Positions 17,493 through 27,526 of a stretch of 64,000 nt of DNA are shown here, piece after piece (the first letter of the stretch is position 1; each line of letters begins with the position of its first letter). This DNA comes from Ostreococcus lucimarinus CCE9901. Lineage: Eukaryota; Chlorophyta; Mamiellophyceae; Mamiellales; Bathycoccaceae. The notes under the pieces are model-generated. The model was not told the DNA's origin, did not search any database, and saw nothing but the letters and a program-made list of their open reading frames with translations. The translations under genes and the position numbers were made by a program. The stretch lies in the NCBI RefSeq assembly GCF_000092065.1, contig NC_009371.1:62001-126000 (forward strand). Direction: 5' to 3'.

Positions 17493-19583
17493 TTACACCG
17501 GGACGAATCGACGCGGATCTTCGGCGACGAAACGAAACGCACGCGGGCCGTCGAGCGCGTGCGAACGCACGGGCGAACCGACGTACCAAAACACCCAGCC
17601 CTTGCGCTCGCCACGCAAAATCGCCGCCGTCTCCGCGCCGCCGTCGTCGTACACGATCCTCAAAGATTTCAACTCCTCCCGCGCGGAATCATGCGCGTCG
17701 GCTCTCGAGGTAGCGGGTCGCGCGCCAAAGTGACGCCGGTTCGCAACCGAGTACCCGCTCTCTACGAACGCATGGACTTCTTCCGCGAGAAAAATCAAAC
17801 GCGCCGCCGCGCCGCGCGCACTTAAATTACGTCGACCATCGGGCGCGCACGCGGCGACGTACGCCCTCGCGGGTTCCGCGTCTCGTAACACATCACCGAA
17901 TCGTAACAATGCGTTGAACGCGATTTCGACGCGCACAAATTCGTCGAGCGATCCCTCGCGGAATATTCCAGACAGAAATTCTTCCTCCGTCGCCGCGCCG
18001 ACGCGCCAAAGTTCGGTGAGGAATTCGGCGGCTCCGGCGATGGTTTCGTCGTCGCTCGAGTCGAGCAAAGCGATAACGCGACGACAAATGTCGTCCCGAA
18101 ATGGCATGGCGTCGCTCAAAGTGGCGTACATCGCCGCGTAACTTTTTTGACACACGGCTGTCGTCACGATTCGCTCCGCGTAAGCGTCAAAGACGGAGAC
18201 GCCTTCAATCGCGGTCAACATTTGACGCGTGGCACGTGGCGCGGTGTCCGGCGTCGAACGATTCAGCGCGGCGTTGAACGCGGCGACCGGATTGCTCACC
18301 GTCGTCGTCGTCGTCGCCTGCAACTTTCGCCAATCAGAGTCGTAATCGCGCGAATCGTCGCCGTCGACGGTCCATCGGTCCTCGTCCGTCTTTGGTAACA
18401 CGACAACCTTCTTCAGCCCACGTCGTTTCTCCACCCCCTTTGCAGTCGGGTCTTTGACACGCTCAAACGCCAAGAGGCAGCACTTTTCAAAACTCGCAAC
18501 GACGGATTCTTTCGCCGTCTTGATTCGGACGGGTAATCCGAATTCGTGATAACCGTCGCAGACGTGGCGGAGCAATGCCTCCTTGACGCCGGCGCCGCGG
18601 AATTCGGGAAGCACGCAGAGTCGATCCACTTGTGCAGTGGTGAACACAGTATCTGGAGAAGAAAACGGATACGCCACCGTCGCGGTTTCGTCGCTCTGCA
18701 AAGCGCTCATCGCGACGTAGCCGACGGCGACGCCGGAATCCGTCAATTCGAGCTCGTAATACACGCCGTGCGGCTGCGGCGGCGCGGCGACGTAGTGATG
18801 CGCCGAGTACCCCCCGGAACACCAGCGTTCGGGCGTGGACGCCTTCAATCGCGCGGTCACGCCTTCGCGCAGCGTCACGTTGAACCCGCGCGTTTCAACG
18901 AAGGCGCGAACGGCGTCGCTGACATCCGCGAGTTGCTCCGCCATGGACAGCGTCAAGCGCTGTATAGGATCGCCATCGATCACCAATCGTTCGCGAGCAC
19001 GCGCGATGAGTACGTCACCGTCGTCTTCGACGCGATCGGCGATGATGGCGATCGCGCGCGCGTGCTCTCGATGCCACGTTCTGCTCGCGCGCTCCTCTTC
19101 GTCTTCGTCTTCCTCCCCAGACCGCGCGCGTCGACTCGGATACAGCCTTCGCGCCGGGCAACGCGCGACCACCGCGTTAAACAACAGATTCGCCCTCAAG
19201 CACGACGCCTTCGTCGGCGCGGCACCGCGCGCGAGCGCGATGCCGACGTCTACGCCCTTCGGCAACGCGCTTCGAAACGCCGCAAACGTCTGCGTCGCCC
19301 GCGTCGTCCCCGTCCCTCCCAATCTCGCGCACACCACCACCACCCGCGTCGTCGACGTCCTCAAAACCTCCGCGCACACCGCTTCAACCATTTTCCTGCA
19401 CTCCCGCGCGCTCTTATGATCGCCTCGCCAGCGATACGTCCCGTCGCTCGTCTCCGCCGGTTTCGTCCTCGTCAGCGTCGTCGTCGTCGTCTCCCCGACC
19501 TCTGGAAACACGCGCGTCGCCCACGCCCGCGCCTCCGCCTGATCGCTCGCGCCGAAGCACACCACGTGCGCGCGCGGCGCCAT
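17493..19583 (-). CDS. GNAT-family N-acetyltransferase-like protein, large
   Basis: The start MAPRAHVVCFGASD gives 696 residues. A GNAT core lies near residues 265-390. Its acetyl-CoA motif is in RLCVLPEFRGAGVKEALLRH (RxxGxG-type loop RGAGVK) at about 318. The N-terminal domain (1-160) is separate, with VVVVCARLGGTGTTRATQ and LLFNAVVARC. The C-terminal 300 residues look helical and have no motif I know. Substrate is unknown. The frame remains open 1.5 kb further upstream, but that region lies antisense to a plus-strand gene and has no protein-like pattern. The start codon shares one base with the stop of the upstream ORF (TGATG). Confidence 0.75.
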   Translation of the reverse strand: MAPRAHVVCFGASDQAEARAWATRVFPEVGETTTTTLTRTKPAETSDGTYRWRGDHKSARECRKMVEAVCAEVLRTSTTRVVVVCARLGGTGTTRATQTFAAFRSALPKGVDVGIALARGAAPTKASCLRANLLFNAVVARCPARRLYPSRRARSGEEDEDEEERASRTWHREHARAIAIIADRVEDDGDVLIARARERLVIDGDPIQRLTLSMAEQLADVSDAVRAFVETRGFNVTLREGVTARLKASTPERWCSGGYSAHHYVAAPPQPHGVYYELELTDSGVAVGYVAMSALQSDETATVAYPFSSPDTVFTTAQVDRLCVLPEFRGAGVKEALLRHVCDGYHEFGLPVRIKTAKESVVASFEKCCLLAFERVKDPTAKGVEKRRGLKKVVVLPKTDEDRWTVDGDDSRDYDSDWRKLQATTTTTVSNPVAAFNAALNRSTPDTAPRATRQMLTAIEGVSVFDAYAERIVTTAVCQKSYAAMYATLSDAMPFRDDICRRVIALLDSSDDETIAGAAEFLTELWRVGAATEEEFLSGIFREGSLDEFVRVEIAFNALLRFGDVLRDAEPARAYVAACAPDGRRNLSARGAAARLIFLAEEVHAFVESGYSVANRRHFGARPATSRADAHDSAREELKSLRIVYDDGGAETAAILRGERKGWVFWYVGSPVRSHALDGPRAFRFVAEDPRRFVPV

Positions 19584-19948
19584 CACGCGTTCCAATCCAA
19601 CGCCGAATCGTCGTCGTCGTCGTCTCGCGCTTCGTCGTCGTCGCCGTCGTCGCCGTCGTCTCTTCTCCCCTCGCTCGCGCGCGCGCGAAAGCACTTCGCG
19701 AGGTGCGCGAGCCCTATCGTCCGGCACTCCTCGCTCCACGCCTGCGCGAGCTGCGCGCGCTCGCGCGCCGTGAGCGGCACGACGACGCGGCGTCGCGCTC
19801 GAACGGCGTCGCTGAATTCGCGTTCGAGTTCGAATTCGTCCTCGAATCGCGCCGCCGTTCGAGCGCGGCGCCCGCGTCGCGCCGCGCGCGTCGCGCGCGC
19901 TCTCGCGCGCGTCCCCGCGGGCGCGCTCGAGCGCGTCGCGGCGCGCAT
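19583..19948 (-). CDS. Small acidic-tailed protein of unknown function, overlapping the next start
   Basis: This 121-residue ORF has a basic N-terminus, a helical middle (VPLTARERAQLAQAWSEE, then HLAKCFRARA) and a very acidic C-terminal tail (runs of Asp before ALDWNA). The middle looks like a real protein: hydrophobic residues are spaced as in amphipathic helices and there are two Cys. I do not recognise the family. Its TGA (19585-19583) shares base A with the ATG (19583-19581) of the GNAT gene, so both may be on one transcript. Alternatively the two could be one gene with an unseen intron. Confidence 0.5.
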   Translation of the reverse strand: MRAATRSSAPAGTRARARATRAARRGRRARTAARFEDEFELEREFSDAVRARRRVVVPLTARERAQLAQAWSEECRTIGLAHLAKCFRARASEGRRDDGDDGDDDEARDDDDDDSALDWNA

Positions 19949-20055
19949 GCGCGGTCGCGCGCGTTTTAATGACGCTCGAAGCGGCGCGACGCTTCGAGGC
20001 GGTGACGCGAATCGTCACTCGACGTCGCGCGCGCGCCCGATCGCGCCGCGCGCGC

Positions 20056-23000
20056 ATGGACGACGCGCGCGATGCCCTCGACGCGCTCCTGACGGACGCG
20101 CGCGCGCAGCGAGCGCTCGCGGACGACGCGAGGTGCTTTCCCGAGTGTCGAGAATCGCGCGCGCGATCGAAATCGCTTCGCGAAATCGTCGCCGCGTGCG
20201 AAGCGCGACCGCGGTTGGGCGTCACGGACGCGCGAACGCGATTCAACGCGTCGCGCGCGACGGCGGACGCGACGCACGGCGCGCGAGACGACGACGACCT
20301 CGATGGGATGGACCTCGGCGACGGCGCGGGTGTTGGGAAGACGACGACGACGACGACGACGCGAGAGGTCGAGCGCGAGCGCGCGACGACGCGCGATGAG
20401 GACACGGGAACGAAATTGTGGATGACGTGCGATGGGATCGTGTTCGTGGTGACGGCGGAGGCGTCGATGGGCGAGCGCGGGGGGGGGCGGGAGGCGAAGG
20501 CGAAGGCGAACGCGCCGGCGACGAGCGAGGACGCGACGACGGGCGAAGAGAACGAAAAGACGACGCAATGGCCGGAACCGAAGCGGAGGAACGAAGGAGG
20601 GAGCGGCGATAAATCGTTGGTCGGCGCGGTGAAGGCGCTGAGAGGGACGCGGTTGGAGGGCGTGGTGGACGAGATCGCGTCCAACGTCGAGCGGTTGGGG
20701 GCGAGCGGAATTTTTGTGGTTTGCGAACGCGTGGGGGATTCGGATAACGTGCGCGCGTCCAAAATTCGCGATGCGCTCGTGAAATTGACGGGCGTGGTTG
20801 GGAACAACGTGTTTTGCGTGCCCGAGGGCGCTCGCGAGGGGCTGAGCGCGGTGGATGGGGGACACGTGGACGCTGAAACCGGCGGATGGTTTAGCGGATC
20901 GAGCGGGAAGAAGACGGTGGCGAAAGATTTCCAGCTTCGTTTAGATAATTGGCAATTAGAGTGGCGGAACAGTCGAGCGAAAAAACTCAGAAACGCTGAA
21001 TACGAAGCTATACGCCAGGAGACGCAGTTTTGGGCGATGTTTCTTCGCAAAGACGACGAGTGGCTCGCCGAGGAGCGCGAACGTGAGGAGGCGCGGAAAA
21101 AGGACAACGAAGCGGACGCAAAGGGCGATGAAGTGAGCGCCGACGGCGCCGAAACGTCCAAGATGGATAAAGTGGATAAAGAATCACTCGCGCGCGTCCA
21201 TGAAACGGCTTCGTTGCTGGCGATTCACAAATTCCTCAAGACGGCGATCGAGGGCGTGCCCATGGCTGGCATTCCCGGCGCCCCGGAGATGGCTTGGAAA
21301 CATTTTCAAAAATATCCCGAGCCCGAACGTGCACCGCTCATGAATGCCGTGTACTCACACAACGTCATTCAATACGCCGCGGCGCTCATGTTCGCTTGGC
21401 TGACGCCCGGACCCGTGGGCGCGCACGCGACGCATTTCATGAATCGCTTTCGTATTTCTCTCTTCTTCGCGTGTCTGTGCGGATCGTCGCCGTTAGATCC
21501 GACAGTGATCACCACCGCCATCGCGCTCGCGGCAGGGACGGATAAGGAAAATTTGCAGATGTCCCCTGTTATTCGTTTCATGAAAGACGACGTTGAGAGT
21601 GAGGTTTCGAGCGAGGACGAGGCGTCGGAGGACGAGGACGCGAAGCCGCGGATGGACATCGATGGCGTCGTGGATGTCAAATCGGCTTCGACATCGTCGC
21701 TCGATGAATCTTGGGGATCGCTCAATTCAATGTCGTCGTTAATGCAAGACGCTCTCGACCGCGCCGTCGCGGAAGGGAACGATCTCAAACGTCGAGCGTC
21801 AAAAATGCTGGTTGATTTCTTAAATTCTGGCAACCGAACCGTGCTGAAGAGTCGTCGACGAGCGATGAAAGCGGCGTGCGACGCAAAGGCTGACGCTATG
21901 CAACAAAAGAAAATGTCTTACGACGAAGCGGAGAAGATGGCGAAGAAGGTCTTCGATAGGGAGTTTTCTCGAGATGCAACAAAGCGCTTGACGACGCTCA
22001 TATTTGGACCGAAATACTTTGCGTCGGTCACGGCGGATATAACGCAAGTGATCAACTCTTCGTTTACGACGTACATCGCGATGTCGTCGATCGATATTTT
22101 CTTACCCATGGTCGAAGAACACGAAGAGAAGATGCGGTTGAAGAAGGCGGAAGAGGAAGAACAGGCGAAAGCCGCCGCCGCCGCCGCCGCCGCCGCCGCA
22201 ACAGCGGCGCTGACGACAAAGAATGGCTTCATTCACGTGACGCTCGAAGTCGAGAAAGATTGCGTGCGATGCACGCTCACCCCGACACCGTTACCGACGA
22301 CGGTTGAAAAGTTGTTAAGCACGTCCAAGATCATCAGTGAAAAGACTGTGGCGTTGACGGCGAGCACGGCCGAGGCGGTATCGTCGAGCGCTGAAGCCGT
22401 GTCCACGTGGGCGTCAAAAACCACGGACTCGGTGCGAAAAGAAACCAATCGCGGTCTAGAGCTCGCTCAAGAAAACGCCAAGGCGAGCATGGAAAGCGCA
22501 AAAAGTGGTTTGGAAAACGTCGGTGCGTTCTTTGACAGAACGAAGACGACACTGAATTCGACCATAACGTCGAGCGCGACCTCCATCACCACCGTCTTTT
22601 CGTCGTTGAAGACGGGCGGCGACGCGAGTGCGAGCGATGGTAAGGTTTCTATCGACGTTCGTTCACTTCCGGTTCAGCGTATTGCCGCCGCGCTGGAAAA
22701 CGAAGAAGTCGATCGCGTTATCGCTGACTCAAATTTGGTGCTCAAGATGCCCGCGGATTTGATCCTCTCCAAGGCGCTCGGTGATATTTACAAGGAAGTG
22801 CGAGCAGACGCCTCGGCGTTCGTCAAATACAAGGATGACGAGACCGTCTTGCGCGCTATCCAACGCCTGCTCGAGCTCGTCGTGGAAAGCGGTGACGAAG
22901 TCGCGATCAACGAGCTCATCAAACTCGGCGTCGTTCCGCGACCGAAATCCGCGGCGCAAGCCAAACTCGAGGCGTGGCGAGAAAATTTCCGCAAGCGTGA

Positions 23001-23241
23001 ATCTGAACCCGCGAGTGCGATAAAGGACGACGCAAAGTCTAGTGAAGCAGCTGAGACACCGCCTCCATCGACTGCTTCGAAAATCATCCCAGAAGCCTTG
23101 CGATCCGCGTTCGCCGCGCCGCTGACGCTCTTTTCGCGCGCGTCGGCGTCCGCGCCGTCCGTCGACGCCGTCGACGCCGCCCCGTCGCCCGACGCCAAGA
23201 TCGCCGTCGATGCCAAGGCCAAGGCGAGCGATTCGGCGTGA
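20056..23241 (+). CDS. Large protein of unknown function, 1061 residues
   Basis: I do not recognise a domain. The start is set at MDDARDALDALLTDARA; an in-frame ATG at 19969 would add 29 Arg-rich residues but leave only 20 bp to the divergent neighbour. Visible parts are an acidic/Lys-rich N-terminal third; a charged coiled-coil-like stretch (about 330-370); and a hydrophobic patch near 440-500 (VIQYAAALMFAWLTPGPVG, ISLFFACLCG, TVITTAIALAA). An Ala run (about 707-718, from GCC triplets) follows, then a Ser/Thr/Ala region with repeats such as STAEAVSSSAEAVSTW, and a helical C-terminus (LQRLLELVVESGDEVAINEL). It could be a membrane-associated scaffold. Confidence 0.75.
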   Translation: MDDARDALDALLTDARAQRALADDARCFPECRESRARSKSLREIVAACEARPRLGVTDARTRFNASRATADATHGARDDDDLDGMDLGDGAGVGKTTTTTTTREVERERATTRDEDTGTKLWMTCDGIVFVVTAEASMGERGGGREAKAKANAPATSEDATTGEENEKTTQWPEPKRRNEGGSGDKSLVGAVKALRGTRLEGVVDEIASNVERLGASGIFVVCERVGDSDNVRASKIRDALVKLTGVVGNNVFCVPEGAREGLSAVDGGHVDAETGGWFSGSSGKKTVAKDFQLRLDNWQLEWRNSRAKKLRNAEYEAIRQETQFWAMFLRKDDEWLAEEREREEARKKDNEADAKGDEVSADGAETSKMDKVDKESLARVHETASLLAIHKFLKTAIEGVPMAGIPGAPEMAWKHFQKYPEPERAPLMNAVYSHNVIQYAAALMFAWLTPGPVGAHATHFMNRFRISLFFACLCGSSPLDPTVITTAIALAAGTDKENLQMSPVIRFMKDDVESEVSSEDEASEDEDAKPRMDIDGVVDVKSASTSSLDESWGSLNSMSSLMQDALDRAVAEGNDLKRRASKMLVDFLNSGNRTVLKSRRRAMKAACDAKADAMQQKKMSYDEAEKMAKKVFDREFSRDATKRLTTLIFGPKYFASVTADITQVINSSFTTYIAMSSIDIFLPMVEEHEEKMRLKKAEEEEQAKAAAAAAAAAATAALTTKNGFIHVTLEVEKDCVRCTLTPTPLPTTVEKLLSTSKIISEKTVALTASTAEAVSSSAEAVSTWASKTTDSVRKETNRGLELAQENAKASMESAKSGLENVGAFFDRTKTTLNSTITSSATSITTVFSSLKTGGDASASDGKVSIDVRSLPVQRIAAALENEEVDRVIADSNLVLKMPADLILSKALGDIYKEVRADASAFVKYKDDETVLRAIQRLLELVVESGDEVAINELIKLGVVPRPKSAAQAKLEAWRENFRKRESEPASAIKDDAKSSEAAETPPPSTASKIIPEALRSAFAAPLTLFSRASASAPSVDAVDAAPSPDAKIAVDAKAKASDSA

Positions 23242-23388
23242 TCCTGTAAAACTGTGTTGTTATAGCATGTATAGCGTGTATGCAGTAATTTCATCGCGTC
23301 TGCGCGAAAACCCCAGATTTCAGTGTTGAGAGGGCCGATGTCCCCACGACGAAAGATCGCCACATCACGTCGCGCACACGCGTTCGCC

Positions 23389-25188
23389 ATGCCCACGGTG
23401 AACCTCAACCGCGATGAACTCTTCGCCAGACTCGGTAAGACGTACACCGAGGATGAATTCGACGAGCTGTGCTTCGAGTTCGGGATCGAACTCGACGAAG
23501 TGACTTCGGAAAGCGCGATGAAATCAAAGTTTTTAGGGCAAGACGGCGATAAAACGAGCGCGAACGCGGACGAGAGCGACGACGTGATATACAAGATTGA
23601 TATCCCGGCGAATCGTTACGATTTGCTGTGCTTGGAAGGGATCTCGCGCGCGTTGAATGTGTTTCGAGGGACGACGCCGACGCCGACGTTTCGAGCGCGC
23701 GAGCCGTCGAGCGGGACGCGGGAGCGGATGACGGTGAAGCCGAGCGCGATGTTGGTCAGACCGTTCGTCGTGTGCGCGGTACTTCGAGGGCTGAAGTTTA
23801 CCAAGGAGCGATACGAGAGTTTCATCGATTTGCAGGACAAGTTGCATCAGAATATTTGTCGACGCCGAAGCCTGGTGGCGATCGGGACGCACGACTTGGG
23901 GAAGATCAAGGGGCCGTTCACCTACGAAGCGCAGTTGCCGGAAGAGATCGAGTTTGTGCCGTTGAAGCAGGAGAAGTCGTTCAACGCTCGAGATTTAATG
24001 GAGTTTTACAAGGGAGATCAGAAATTGAAGCACTTTTTGCACATCATCGAGGACAGCGCCGTGTTTCCCGTGGTGAAGGATTCCGAGGGCACGGTGTTGT
24101 CGTTGCCGCCGATCATTAACGGTGCGAAATCGGCAATTTCTTTGGATACGACAGACGTCTTCATCGAGTGCACGGCGACGGATTTGAATAAGGCGAAGAT
24201 TGTGCTGAACACAATGGTGACAATGTTCAGTGAGTACTGTGCCGAGCCGTTCACTGTTGAGCCGGTGGACGTCGTCGATTGCACCGGCAAAGAGACGACA
24301 TACCCCGATTTTATGACTCGATTTGTCGACGCAGATGTTGATTACATCAATAAGCGCATCGGGACGTCGATCGATCGCCAAACGATGGCGGCCCTGTTGT
24401 GCCGAATGCAACTTCCGACCAAGCTCGGAGCGGACGAAACGACGCTTCGAGTGGAGGTTCCGCCGACGCGATCGGATATCTTGCACCCGTGCGATATCGC
24501 CGAGGACGTGGCGATCGCGCACGGATACAACAACATCGCGCGCACGGTGCCGAACACGTACACGATCGCATCCCAACAACCCATTAACAAGTTTTCAGAC
24601 GCTGTGCGAGGCGAGGTGGCTCGCAGCGGCTTTAGCGAAGTCTTGACATGGATTTTGTGCTCGCACGACGATAACTTTGCGAACGTGCTTAGAGAAGATG
24701 ACGGCAACAGCGCAGCAATCGTAGCTAACCCGTCGAGTTTGGATGTGCAAGTCGCTCGTAACAGCCTCTTGCCCGGCGCGCTGAAGGCGTTGGGGGCAAA
24801 CAAGGATGCGCCGTTGCCGGCAAAATTGTTCGAAGTTGGTGACGTGGTGGTGCTCGATCCCGAGGCGGACGTCGGCGCGCGCAACTCTCGAAGACTACTG
24901 GTTCTCTATAGCAACGTTCAAAGTGGTTTCGAGGTCGTTCAAGGCGTGTTGGATCGCGTCATGCAAGTTGTCGGCATCGCGAAGTTTGACGGCTCAGACT
25001 TTGGCTATCAGCTCCAAGAATCGAATGAGCCGACGTATTTCCCGGGCAGGCAGGCGCGCGTCATGCGGAATGGGAAGAAAATCGGCGTGTTCGGTATCGT
25101 CCATCCCGACGTCTGCGCGAAGTTTGACATCGTCAGCCCGACGAGCGTGCTCGAGCTAGAATTAGAGCCTCTCATGGCCAGTGTGTGA
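23389..25188 (+). CDS. Phenylalanine-tRNA ligase beta subunit, cytosolic type
   Basis: The 599-residue protein starts MPTVNLNRDELFARLGKTYT, the typical eukaryotic/archaeal PheRS beta N-terminus. Further landmarks are IDIPANRYDLLCLEGISRAL, the B3/B4 editing-domain region (RPFVVCAVLRGLKF; IGTHDLGKIKGPFTYEA), the B5 segment (VPPTRSDILHPCDIAEDVAI), and the catalytic-like fold at the C-terminus (SGFSEVLTW, EPTYFPGRQARV, IGVFGIVHPDV). The length matches the cytosolic family; there is no C-terminal anticodon-binding domain as in bacterial forms. With the alpha subunit it charges tRNA-Phe, and the beta subunit hydrolyses mischarged Tyr-tRNA. The upstream 147 bp are AT-richer and probably hold the promoter. 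Confidence 0.95.
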   Translation: MPTVNLNRDELFARLGKTYTEDEFDELCFEFGIELDEVTSESAMKSKFLGQDGDKTSANADESDDVIYKIDIPANRYDLLCLEGISRALNVFRGTTPTPTFRAREPSSGTRERMTVKPSAMLVRPFVVCAVLRGLKFTKERYESFIDLQDKLHQNICRRRSLVAIGTHDLGKIKGPFTYEAQLPEEIEFVPLKQEKSFNARDLMEFYKGDQKLKHFLHIIEDSAVFPVVKDSEGTVLSLPPIINGAKSAISLDTTDVFIECTATDLNKAKIVLNTMVTMFSEYCAEPFTVEPVDVVDCTGKETTYPDFMTRFVDADVDYINKRIGTSIDRQTMAALLCRMQLPTKLGADETTLRVEVPPTRSDILHPCDIAEDVAIAHGYNNIARTVPNTYTIASQQPINKFSDAVRGEVARSGFSEVLTWILCSHDDNFANVLREDDGNSAAIVANPSSLDVQVARNSLLPGALKALGANKDAPLPAKLFEVGDVVVLDPEADVGARNSRRLLVLYSNVQSGFEVVQGVLDRVMQVVGIAKFDGSDFGYQLQESNEPTYFPGRQARVMRNGKKIGVFGIVHPDVCAKFDIVSPTSVLELELEPLMASV

Positions 25189-25252
25189 ATAAAAAACGAT
25201 TCTCATTCTATTAAAGTAATACGCTTTTGCTATGATGGTATCTGATGTGCTA

Positions 25253-27526
25253 TCACTTTCTCTTACCCTTGCGCTTCATCTGCGTCGTTTTTTTCGCTGG
25301 AGGAGTCTTGCTACCGGAGAGATTGTACGAGCCCGGGGCGAGCGCCGGGGACTTGCTTCCAGTCACCGGCATGGCTCCTCCGATCCCGCCGAGCTGCATC
25401 GCGGCCCCACCCGAGGCTGGGGAGTAGCTGCCGATTTGTTGGAACTGCGCCATACTTTTCGCATCCTTCTTTCCAGGCATGCTAGAGCCTGGAATCCCCC
25501 CGCTCGGCGTGCGAGCGAGTCCACCCGCCGCTGACGAGGGCACGCCCGACCGCCCCGAGGCGACGCCGCCCATCGGTAGCATTGTTCCGAGTCGTTGACC
25601 ACCGGGCATGACACTACCGTTTCCGGTAACGCCGCCAACGGGACTATCATCCGCCAAACTAAGCGGCTGCTGCGTCGGTCCGCAGATTGACTGCACTTCT
25701 CGCCACGATCGATGCGGCGCGTTTCGACGACTCTTGTTCATCCCCAATCGCTCCATCTTTGCCGCTTTTCGAATCTTCAGGTGCTTGGCCATGACGGCGC
25801 ATGAACGATCGAAATGAATGCGAACGGTTTCGTCCTCCACCGGAAGCGCACGCGCCATAAGCGTCCGCGCGCTGCCTTTGTTGAGGTCGAGCGCGGCGAT
25901 GGCTCTTTGGTCTTGCTGCTGTTCGGCGACTTGCGTGAGATGGGAGAAACGCCAGCGGCAGTGATCGATGCGATGATACGTGCCCTTGATCGGTGTGCTC
26001 GCGGCGAACGCGTCGGTGATGAGGGCCCAGTTGGAACCAAATTCGTGCACGATGGCGCACAGCAGTTGGTCCTCCATGGGCGACCAAGACCGCATGGCAC
26101 CTGCGCGTCGCTTCTTCTTCGCGTCCTTGCGGCGTCTGTCGTCCATCGGTCCAGTGCGCTTGGGAATGGGTACACCGAAATCCATATCGACCTCGTGACC
26201 AGGAACACCGAATTGAATGTACTCTCCACGCTTGTTCTTGCGACGACGACCCTTGATGTCCACCATGTAACCCTCTTCGTCGAAGTAATGACCGCGAGCG
26301 GCGGCGGCGGCCAAAAACGCGCGGCGCTGCTCCATCGTCTCCCGATGCGCCTCTTCCTCGGCTTGGTAACGAGCCGCTTCGACGAGCGCGCGCGCGCGCT
26401 TGCGCTCGTTTTCTTCCCAACCTCGTAAACTGCGCTCGTATTCCGCAAACTTTTGAGCCTCGATTTGCATCGTTTCCCTGAAGGCGCGTTCGTTCAACAT
26501 CGGCACAGCGTCGTAAATCACCGGCATGAACTCTTCCACGAGCGGCGGCGTGGGAGGAGCCAACAGGTCCATGTCCAGATCCATACCGTCGATCTCTAGA
26601 GCCTCCGCCAACGCGATGCGATCAGCCTTGGCGTCACCGTCCGCGTCTTCGTCTTCGTCTTCGTCTTCGTCGTCCTTCTTCTTTGAACCTCGTCCGCGCT
26701 TCGGCGTCGCCTTTGGCGCCCCCTTGCTCTTCTTCGCCGCCTTCTTGGCCTCTTTCTCGCGCTCCTTCTGCTCTTTCGCCTCCTTCAGTTCGATAGCGTC
26801 CTTCACCAAATCGCGTTTCATCTCCACCATGGCTAGATACAGCTTATTCGACGCCCAAGAGTTGATGATTCGCATCCCCGCCGGCGGCGGCGGCGTCGAC
26901 GCGAGCGTCGCAGTCGGCGACAACTCAGCATCACCAGTCGGTGTCAACGTCGCTTGACGTCCCAACTTTTCGCCCGCATCACCCTCTTCACCCCCATCAT
27001 CCTCGTCGCTCTCCGTCTCCATCTTGATCTCTTCACCATCCGCCGAGCCGTTCTCGCTTCCTTCGTCCTCGTCCTCGACGAGCTCGCCCGCGTTCGGCAG
27101 CGGCCGCTCCTTCGCCCGCTCCCAAGCCTCGGCCCAGAACTCGGCGACGTCGGCGGCGATCATGGCGCACCGCGTCTTCCTCCGAGTCACCTCCTGCTCT
27201 TCTCGATCCTTCGGCGCGCCCTCGCACGAAGCCGCCAGATGCGACACCTGCCTCGACGTCTCCTGCTTCCAGTCGCGTTCGCTCGCAAAGTCCCGCGCCA
27301 ACCACGTCATCTCCATCATCACGTACTCCCAATGACTCTTCCTCCGGCTATCATCGTGCGTTTTCACGTTCGCCCGCGCGTCCAGCGCCTTTATCTTCTC
27401 CCGAATCGCCTTCGCTCGCGCGACGAGCATGTCCTCGTCTCGCAACCGCCGCCGTCGCGCCTCCCCCGTCTCGTCCGCCGTCTCGTCCACCGCCGACGTC
27501 GACGCCCCCCCGCGATCGCGCGCCAT
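25253..27526 (-). CDS. EAF1/VID21-like HSA and SANT/Myb domain subunit of a NuA4-type histone acetyltransferase complex
   Basis: 757 residues. An HSA domain starts near residue 62 (SHWEYVMMEMTWLARDFASE), the helix that in EAF1/p400/SWR1 proteins binds actin and actin-related proteins. A SANT/Myb-like domain lies at about 478-530 (RSWSPMEDQLLCAIVHEFGS), preceded by a conserved basic stretch. There is no SNF2 ATPase, so it fits the EAF1 type, the scaffold of NuA4, rather than p400 or INO80. Between the domains are acidic runs (GAA/GAC triplets near 26640-26670), Lys-rich segments and a long charged helix. The C-terminus is Gly/Ser/Pro-rich and ends in a basic KRKGKRK, possibly a nuclear signal. 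Confidence 0.85.
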   Translation of the reverse strand: MARDRGGASTSAVDETADETGEARRRRLRDEDMLVARAKAIREKIKALDARANVKTHDDSRRKSHWEYVMMEMTWLARDFASERDWKQETSRQVSHLAASCEGAPKDREEQEVTRRKTRCAMIAADVAEFWAEAWERAKERPLPNAGELVEDEDEGSENGSADGEEIKMETESDEDDGGEEGDAGEKLGRQATLTPTGDAELSPTATLASTPPPPAGMRIINSWASNKLYLAMVEMKRDLVKDAIELKEAKEQKEREKEAKKAAKKSKGAPKATPKRGRGSKKKDDEDEDEDEDADGDAKADRIALAEALEIDGMDLDMDLLAPPTPPLVEEFMPVIYDAVPMLNERAFRETMQIEAQKFAEYERSLRGWEENERKRARALVEAARYQAEEEAHRETMEQRRAFLAAAAARGHYFDEEGYMVDIKGRRRKNKRGEYIQFGVPGHEVDMDFGVPIPKRTGPMDDRRRKDAKKKRRAGAMRSWSPMEDQLLCAIVHEFGSNWALITDAFAASTPIKGTYHRIDHCRWRFSHLTQVAEQQQDQRAIAALDLNKGSARTLMARALPVEDETVRIHFDRSCAVMAKHLKIRKAAKMERLGMNKSRRNAPHRSWREVQSICGPTQQPLSLADDSPVGGVTGNGSVMPGGQRLGTMLPMGGVASGRSGVPSSAAGGLARTPSGGIPGSSMPGKKDAKSMAQFQQIGSYSPASGGAAMQLGGIGGAMPVTGSKSPALAPGSYNLSGSKTPPAKKTTQMKRKGKRK

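Noticed and set aside
20326-20352. P-loop-like GAGVGKT in the large orphan
   Set aside because: The required Gly/Ala is Asp in the Walker A spacing, and the motif runs into a Thr repeat from simple ACG triplets.
19584-21161. Upstream extension of the GNAT frame to 1,222 residues
   Set aside because: It runs antisense to a plus-strand gene and crosses the upstream small ORF. The sequence is Arg/Ser/Ala low complexity with no protein-like pattern, as expected from high GC.
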